Below are positions 5,708 through 8,927 of a stretch of 8,927 nucleotides of DNA, one piece after another (within the stretch, counting starts at the first letter, position 1; every line of letters begins with the position of its first letter). Position numbers and translations under genes: made by a program. Origin of the DNA: Lachnospiraceae bacterium. GTDB lineage: Bacteria > Bacillota > Clostridia > Lachnospirales > Lachnospiraceae. The stretch covers positions 1-8,927 of the forward strand of contig CAADTP010000047.1 of assembly GCA_900751995.1 (NCBI GenBank). Reading direction: 5' to 3'. Below the pieces are notes generated by a model, which saw only the letters and a list, made by a program, of their open reading frames with translations, made no database searches and was not told the DNA's origin.

Positions 5708-8023
5708 ATGAAGAATCCTTTACGTAAACGTATCCCCAGGGAACTGAAGGGGGAATTTGGAAAATATCTGGTGGTTTTCCTGCTGATGGTACTGACCATC
5801 GGGTTTGTGTCTGGCTTTCTGGTAGCCGATGGAAGCATGCTGAAGGCTTATAATGAGAGCTTTGATAAATATAACATCGAAAACGGAAATTTCCGTACTG
5901 CGGAAAAGATTTACAGTTCTCAGTGGAAGGATATTGAAGCTGCCGGTGTTAAGCTTTATGAGAACTACTATATAGAAGAAGATCTGGATAACGGAAGCAC
6001 CATGCGTTTTTTTAAAAACCGTGAGAAGGTGAATAAGGTCTGCCTGATGAAGGGAGAAATGCCGTCAGGGCAGGGCGAGATCGCCATTGACCGTATGTAT
6101 GCGGATAACAACAGTCTTAAGGTAGGAGATACCCTGATCAGAGGTGAAAAATCCTGGAAGATCACAGGCCTGGTGGCACTTTCGGATTACAGTGCCCTGT
6201 TTCAGAATAATAATGATTCCATGTTTGATTCTGTAAAGTTTGGTGTGGCGATCGTAGCCCCGGAGGAATTTGAAAACCTGGATCAGGAAAAGCTCCGGTA
6301 CAATTATGCATGGATATATGATCATCAGCCAAAGAACGAAAAAGAGGAGAAGAAGGTTTCCGAAAATCTCATGGAAGACATTGGCAAAGTGGTAGCTCTG
6401 GAAACCTTTGTCCCACGTTATCTTAACCAGGCGATCATTTTCACCGGTGATGATATGGGCGGAGACAGGGCAATGGTCATCACGCTTCTTTATATTGTGA
6501 TCGTGATCATGGCTTTTGTGTTTGGAATTACCATCAGCAATACGATCCGAAAGGAAGCCGGTGTTATCGGTACGTTACGTGCATCCGGTTATACCAGACG
6601 GGAGCTGATCCTTCATTATATGACGCTTCCGGTTCTGGTCACGCTGGCTGGTGCCCTGATCGGAAATATTCTTGGATATACCGTATTTAAGGGTGTATGT
6701 GCAGACATGTATTACGGGAGCTATAGTCTGCCGACTTATGTGACCGTATGGAATGCAGATGCCTTTCTTCTGACAACCGTAGTTCCGGTCATCATTATGA
6801 TACTGATCGATCATGCGGTGCTCAGGTACCGCCTGCAGCTTTCGCCTCTGAAGCTCCTGCGAAGGGATTTTTCTGGTAAAAAACAGAAACGTGCAGTGTA
6901 TTTAAGCCCGAAGATAGGAATTTTTTCCAGGTTTCGCCTCCGGGTGATCTTTCAGAATGTCAGCAGTTATCTGGTGCTGTTTGTGGGAGTTGTTTTCGCA
7001 AATCTGCTGCTGTTTTTCGGAATGCTTCTTCCGTCTGCGCTGGATCATTATCAGCTTGAGATCCAGGAAAATATGCTGGCGAAATATCAGTACATGCTTT
7101 CGGTTCCGGCAAGTGCCTATTCTGGGAATAAAGAGGATGCCATGAATTCTCTTCTGGAATATTATACGGATATCAGAACGGACAATAAAGATGCGGAAAA
7201 ATTTTCTGCGTATTCTTTGAATACCATGCCTGGTAAATATAAAAGTGAGGAGATCGCTTTTTACGGTGTGGAGCCTGACAGCCGGTATATCCAGGCGGAT
7301 CTTTCGGGAGACGGTGTTTATATTTCCAGTGCCTATGCGGACAAATTCCGGATCAAGGAGGGCGATACCATAACTTTGAAGGAAAAATACGAGAAGGATG
7401 AGTATTCCTTTAAAGTAGATGGAATCTATGATTATGCGGCAAGCCTTTGTGTATTTATGGAAAGAGATAAACTGAATGAGGCGTTTGATCTTGGAGATGA
7501 TTATTTTGGAGGATATTTCTCTGATACAGAGATCAGGGATATCCCTTCAAAATATATCGGCTCTGTCATTGATCTGGAGGCTCTTACAAAAATATCCAGG
7601 CAGCTGGATGTCTCCATGGGAGATATGATGGGAATGATGTATGGATTTTCCGTGATCATTTTCCTGGTGGTGATCTATCTGCTTTCCAAGATCATCATCG
7701 AAAAAAATGCCCAGTCGATTTCCATGACCAAGATCCTGGGCTATACAAATGGTGAGATCAGCCGTTTGTATATACTTTCCACATCACTTGTGGTGGTGTT
7801 CTGCCTGCTATTAAGCCTTCCGGTTGAACGGCAGATCATGGAAGTGCTGTTCCGCGAGATGATGCTTTCCAGTATTTCGGGATGGATCACCATGTGGGTG
7901 GATCCCATGATCTATGTGAAAATGACAGCGATCGGAATCGCAGCCTATGCAGTGGTAGCAGTGCTGGAATTCCGGAGAATCCGTCATGTGCCCATGGATG
8001 AAGCACTGAAAAATGTGGAATAA
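5708..8023 (+). CDS. FtsX-like ABC transporter permease with two FtsX domains
   Basis: The 771-residue permease partners the preceding ATPase. Eight membrane segments can be read: about 20-41, 255-277, 303-325, 350-372, 418-441, 643-663, 686-706 and 736-755. Two large extracytoplasmic domains fall between them (about 42-254 and 442-642). Each membrane half after an external domain is an FtsX domain, with the coupling motif RKEAGVIGTLRASGYTRREL (281-300) in the first and the matching NAQSISMTKILGYTNGEIS (667-685) in the second. This duplicated form (TM, external domain, three TM, TM, external domain, three TM) is common in Firmicutes and acts as a single-chain equivalent of a permease dimer. 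The start at 5708 has AAGGGGG just upstream, overlapping the ATPase stop. Members act in lipid or peptide export or in resistance to envelope-active compounds; the substrate here is unknown. Confidence 0.93.
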   Translation: MKNPLRKRIPRELKGEFGKYLVVFLLMVLTIGFVSGFLVADGSMLKAYNESFDKYNIENGNFRTAEKIYSSQWKDIEAAGVKLYENYYIEEDLDNGSTMRFFKNREKVNKVCLMKGEMPSGQGEIAIDRMYADNNSLKVGDTLIRGEKSWKITGLVALSDYSALFQNNNDSMFDSVKFGVAIVAPEEFENLDQEKLRYNYAWIYDHQPKNEKEEKKVSENLMEDIGKVVALETFVPRYLNQAIIFTGDDMGGDRAMVITLLYIVIVIMAFVFGITISNTIRKEAGVIGTLRASGYTRRELILHYMTLPVLVTLAGALIGNILGYTVFKGVCADMYYGSYSLPTYVTVWNADAFLLTTVVPVIIMILIDHAVLRYRLQLSPLKLLRRDFSGKKQKRAVYLSPKIGIFSRFRLRVIFQNVSSYLVLFVGVVFANLLLFFGMLLPSALDHYQLEIQENMLAKYQYMLSVPASAYSGNKEDAMNSLLEYYTDIRTDNKDAEKFSAYSLNTMPGKYKSEEIAFYGVEPDSRYIQADLSGDGVYISSAYADKFRIKEGDTITLKEKYEKDEYSFKVDGIYDYAASLCVFMERDKLNEAFDLGDDYFGGYFSDTEIRDIPSKYIGSVIDLEALTKISRQLDVSMGDMMGMMYGFSVIIFLVVIYLLSKIIIEKNAQSISMTKILGYTNGEISRLYILSTSLVVVFCLLLSLPVERQIMEVLFREMMLSSISGWITMWVDPMIYVKMTAIGIAAYAVVAVLEFRRIRHVPMDEALKNVE

Positions 8024-8041
8024 TATGTGACATCTGTATAT

Positions 8042-8074
8042 ATATCCGGAAAAATAATTCAGGATATCCGGAAA
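8042..8074 (+). repeat. Pair of 11-bp direct repeats after the permease gene
   Basis: ATATCCGGAAA occurs at 8042-8052 and again at 8064-8074, a period of 22 bases or about two helical turns. An inverted copy of the core (TTTTCCGGA, 8192-8200) lies close to the dgkA promoter. No gene is present here. Spacing on one DNA face suggests protein binding, but nothing identifies the protein. Confidence 0.5.
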
Positions 8075-8098
8075 TTTTACAGAATATGCAACAGGATC

Positions 8099-8177
8099 AG
8101 GAGTATGTGTGGTTTAACTGAATGCGGATGCTTTTATCCGCTTGAACAGTTGTCTGTGAATAACCACATATACTCCT
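8099..8177. other. Long nested hairpin of unknown function before dgkA
   Basis: The 16-bp outer stem pairs 8099-8114 with 8162-8177, with one G-U wobble in RNA form. Inside, AACTG (8116-8120) pairs with CAGTT (8147-8151), and GCGGAT (8124-8129) pairs with ATCCGC (8136-8141) around a six-base loop. No T-run follows on the plus strand (CTTAAATATT), so it is not a classic terminator of the permease gene, though it could end or stabilise that transcript's 3' end. It lies upstream of the apparent dgkA promoter, so it would not be in a transcript from that promoter. A small ncRNA, a read-through control element or a DNA hairpin are all open. I recognise no known family. Confidence 0.65.
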
Positions 8178-8204
8178 TAAATATTCATAAATTTTCCGGA
8201 ATAC

Positions 8205-8233
8205 TGGAAATATTACTACAAACTTGTTATAAT
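8205..8233 (+). promoter_or_regulatory. Promoter of dgkA, extended -10
   Basis: TGTTATAAT gives an extended -10 with TATAAT at 8228-8233. A weak -35, TGGAAA (8205-8210), sits 17 bases upstream and is the right arm of a TTTCC-N8-GGAAA dyad (8193-8210). Transcription should start near 8240, about 50 bases before the gene. Confidence 0.7.
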
Positions 8234-8288
8234 AATCCCATACTTCCCGTTGGAGGGAATAATTCAAACAGGAAATCAGGTGAGGAAC

Positions 8289-8666
8289 ATGGCAGGCAGA
8301 AAGAAGGATCCGCTGTATAAAAGCTTCGGATATGCGTTTCAGGGGATTTTTACCTGCATCCGCAAGGAAAGAAATATGAAGATCCACTGTATGGTGGCAG
8401 CGCTTGTGGTGATCGCAGGACTGATCCTTGGGATTTCCGTGACAGAGTGGTGTATCTGCCTGGGGCTGTTCGGAATGGTGATGGCGCTTGAGCTGGTGAA
8501 TACGGCAGTGGAAGCTGTTGTGGATCTGGTCACAGAGGAACGTCACCCACTGGCAAAGATTGCCAAGGACACAGCGGCCGGAGCAGTACTGATCGCAGCG
8601 ATCATGGCAGCGATCGTCGGACTGATCATTTTTGTTCCCAAGGGACTTGTTTTTCTGGGAATATGA
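8289..8666 (+). CDS. dgkA: Diacylglycerol/undecaprenol kinase, DgkA type
   Basis: This is a small integral membrane kinase of the prokaryotic DgkA family (125 residues, normal length). In Gram-positive bacteria these enzymes mainly phosphorylate undecaprenol, recycling the carrier for cell-wall synthesis. The family signature is clear: ALELVNTAVEAVVDLV (67-82) with the conserved Glu, Asn and Glu, followed by HPLAKIAKDTAAGAVLI (86-102). An N-terminal amphipathic region (SFGYAFQGIFTCIRKERN) precedes three membrane helices at about 33-50, 53-75 and 97-117. A longer frame reaches back to a TTG at 8250, but the ATG at 8289 with AGGTGAGG just upstream gives the normal N-terminus MAGRKKDPLYKSFGYA. 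In many Firmicutes this gene sits between ybeY and era; here it follows an ABC transporter and precedes a mobile element, so it is transcribed alone from its own promoter. Confidence 0.93.
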   Translation: MAGRKKDPLYKSFGYAFQGIFTCIRKERNMKIHCMVAALVVIAGLILGISVTEWCICLGLFGMVMALELVNTAVEAVVDLVTEERHPLAKIAKDTAAGAVLIAAIMAAIVGLIIFVPKGLVFLGI

Positions 8667-8725
8667 CAGGAACAGAAAACTTTTGTTTCAGGATAGGGTC
8701 TGGTGTCGGACTGTGGTGTGATGGT

Positions 8726-8742
8726 CCGGCAGCTGCCGGTTT
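8726..8742 (+). terminator. Possible weak terminator: CCGGC-AGCT-GCCGG palindrome
   Basis: CCGGCAGCTGCCGG is a perfect 14-base palindrome about 60 bases after the dgkA stop, followed by only three T. It may fold as a 5-bp GC stem with an AGCT loop. The short T-tract makes termination uncertain. Confidence 0.35.
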
Positions 8743-8746
8743 CAGG

Positions 8747-8763
8747 AAAGGAGGATGATATAA
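8747..8763 (+). other. Orphan Shine-Dalgarno at the mobile-element boundary
   Basis: AAAGGAGG (8747-8754) is a near-perfect ribosome binding site followed at once by ATG-ATA-TAA, so no gene is served by it. The base composition becomes AT-rich directly after it, consistent with an IS607-type element inserted here, separating the site from its original host gene. Confidence 0.45.
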
Positions 8764-8927
8764 GTAACTAAATATATTGTAAAAAGATATTAAATGTGTT
8801 TAAATGTACTTATGGAGGTATATTATGGACACATCAAATATCACAAATTATAAACCAAAAGATTTTGCTGAATTATTAGGTGTTTCTGTAAAAACGCTTC
8901 AGAGATGGGACAGAGAGGGAATCTTAA
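8755..8927 (+). mobile_element. Left end of an IS607-family element, partial
   Basis: From about 8755 the sequence is much richer in A and T than the preceding DNA, and the IS607-type recombinase gene begins 70 bases in. The leader has a tandem TTAAATGT repeat (8790-8797 and 8800-8807, ten-base period), a plausible recombinase or MerR-domain binding site. IS607 elements lack terminal inverted repeats and join at GG dinucleotides, so the exact left end, perhaps at GG 8753-8754, is inferred. The right end and any tnpB are beyond the window. Confidence 0.6.
8825..8927 (+). CDS. tnpA: IS607-family serine recombinase (TnpA), N-terminal fragment
   Basis: The first 34 codons are in the window. They read MDTSNITNYKPKDF, then AELLGVSVKTLQRWDREGIL, the MerR-type helix-turn-helix that opens IS607 TnpA proteins; the serine-recombinase catalytic domain would follow. 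The ATG at 8825 has GGAGG six bases upstream. IS607 TnpA moves the element by serine-recombinase chemistry and is usually followed by tnpB, an RNA-guided nuclease related to Cas12. A plain MerR regulator is the alternative, but the YKPKDFAELLGVSVKTLQRWDREGIL wording is characteristic of the IS607 group. Confidence 0.85.
   Translation, partial: MDTSNITNYKPKDFAELLGVSVKTLQRWDREGIL

Noticed and set aside
8027..8320. 97-codon plus-strand frame between the permease and dgkA
   Set aside because: It has no ribosome binding site, runs through the nested hairpin and promoter, overlaps dgkA in another frame and shows no domain-like composition.
8097..8546. 149-codon minus-strand frame over dgkA
   Set aside because: Antisense shadow of a clear DgkA gene, rich in His and Cys as expected from reading the complement of membrane codons.
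8685..8747. Direct repeats GTTTCAGGA at 8685-8693 and 8739-8747, considered as target-site duplication
   Set aside because: They lie only 54 bases apart in ordinary host-like sequence with no element between them, and IS607-type insertion makes no such duplication.

Overview
The window looks like the chromosome of a low-to-moderate GC Gram-positive anaerobe, most likely a Clostridia/Lachnospiraceae-type gut bacterium. This is inferred from the T-box-controlled ilvB, strong AGGAGG-type ribosome binding sites, consensus sigma-A promoters, a Gram-positive-type short diacylglycerol/undecaprenol kinase, and the style of the proteins. No genus can be named from the sequence alone.

Layout from left to right. 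(1) Bases 1-617 are the tail of a sugar operon: the last 37 codons of a probable GPH/MelB-type sugar symporter, overlapped by a PfkB-family fructokinase gene that carries an internal out-of-frame deletion and is broken. A bidirectional-looking hairpin terminator (638-692) separates it from the next unit. (2) Bases 715-3351, minus strand, form the acetolactate synthase operon ilvB-ilvN, the first committed step of branched-chain amino acid synthesis. It is driven by a perfect TTGACA-N17-TATAAT promoter and a complete T-box leader with its own terminator; the best-fitting specifier triplet is GUA (Val). (3) Bases 3481-4857, minus strand, hold a CNNM/CorC-type membrane protein with CBS domains and its promoter. 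(4) Bases 4918-8023, plus strand, hold a two-gene MacB/FtsX-class ABC transporter (ATPase plus 771-residue permease), with a promoter divergent from corC and a palindromic AT-rich element on it. (5) Bases 8024-8288 are non-coding but dense: paired direct repeats, a 79-base nested hairpin, and a promoter for the next gene. (6) Bases 8289-8666 encode a DgkA-type lipid kinase. (7) From about 8755 the base composition turns AT-rich and an IS607-family serine recombinase gene begins at 8825, running off the right edge. A strong orphan Shine-Dalgarno lies exactly at the composition change, suggesting the element landed at the start of a host gene.

Functionally this is mostly ordinary core and accessory metabolism. 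The points worth a second look are the deleted fructokinase, the 13-bp inverted repeat straddling the ilvB promoter, the unexplained nested hairpin before dgkA, and the edge of the IS607 element, whose partner tnpB (if present) would lie just outside the window. I did not find convincing evidence of a wholly new multi-gene system here.
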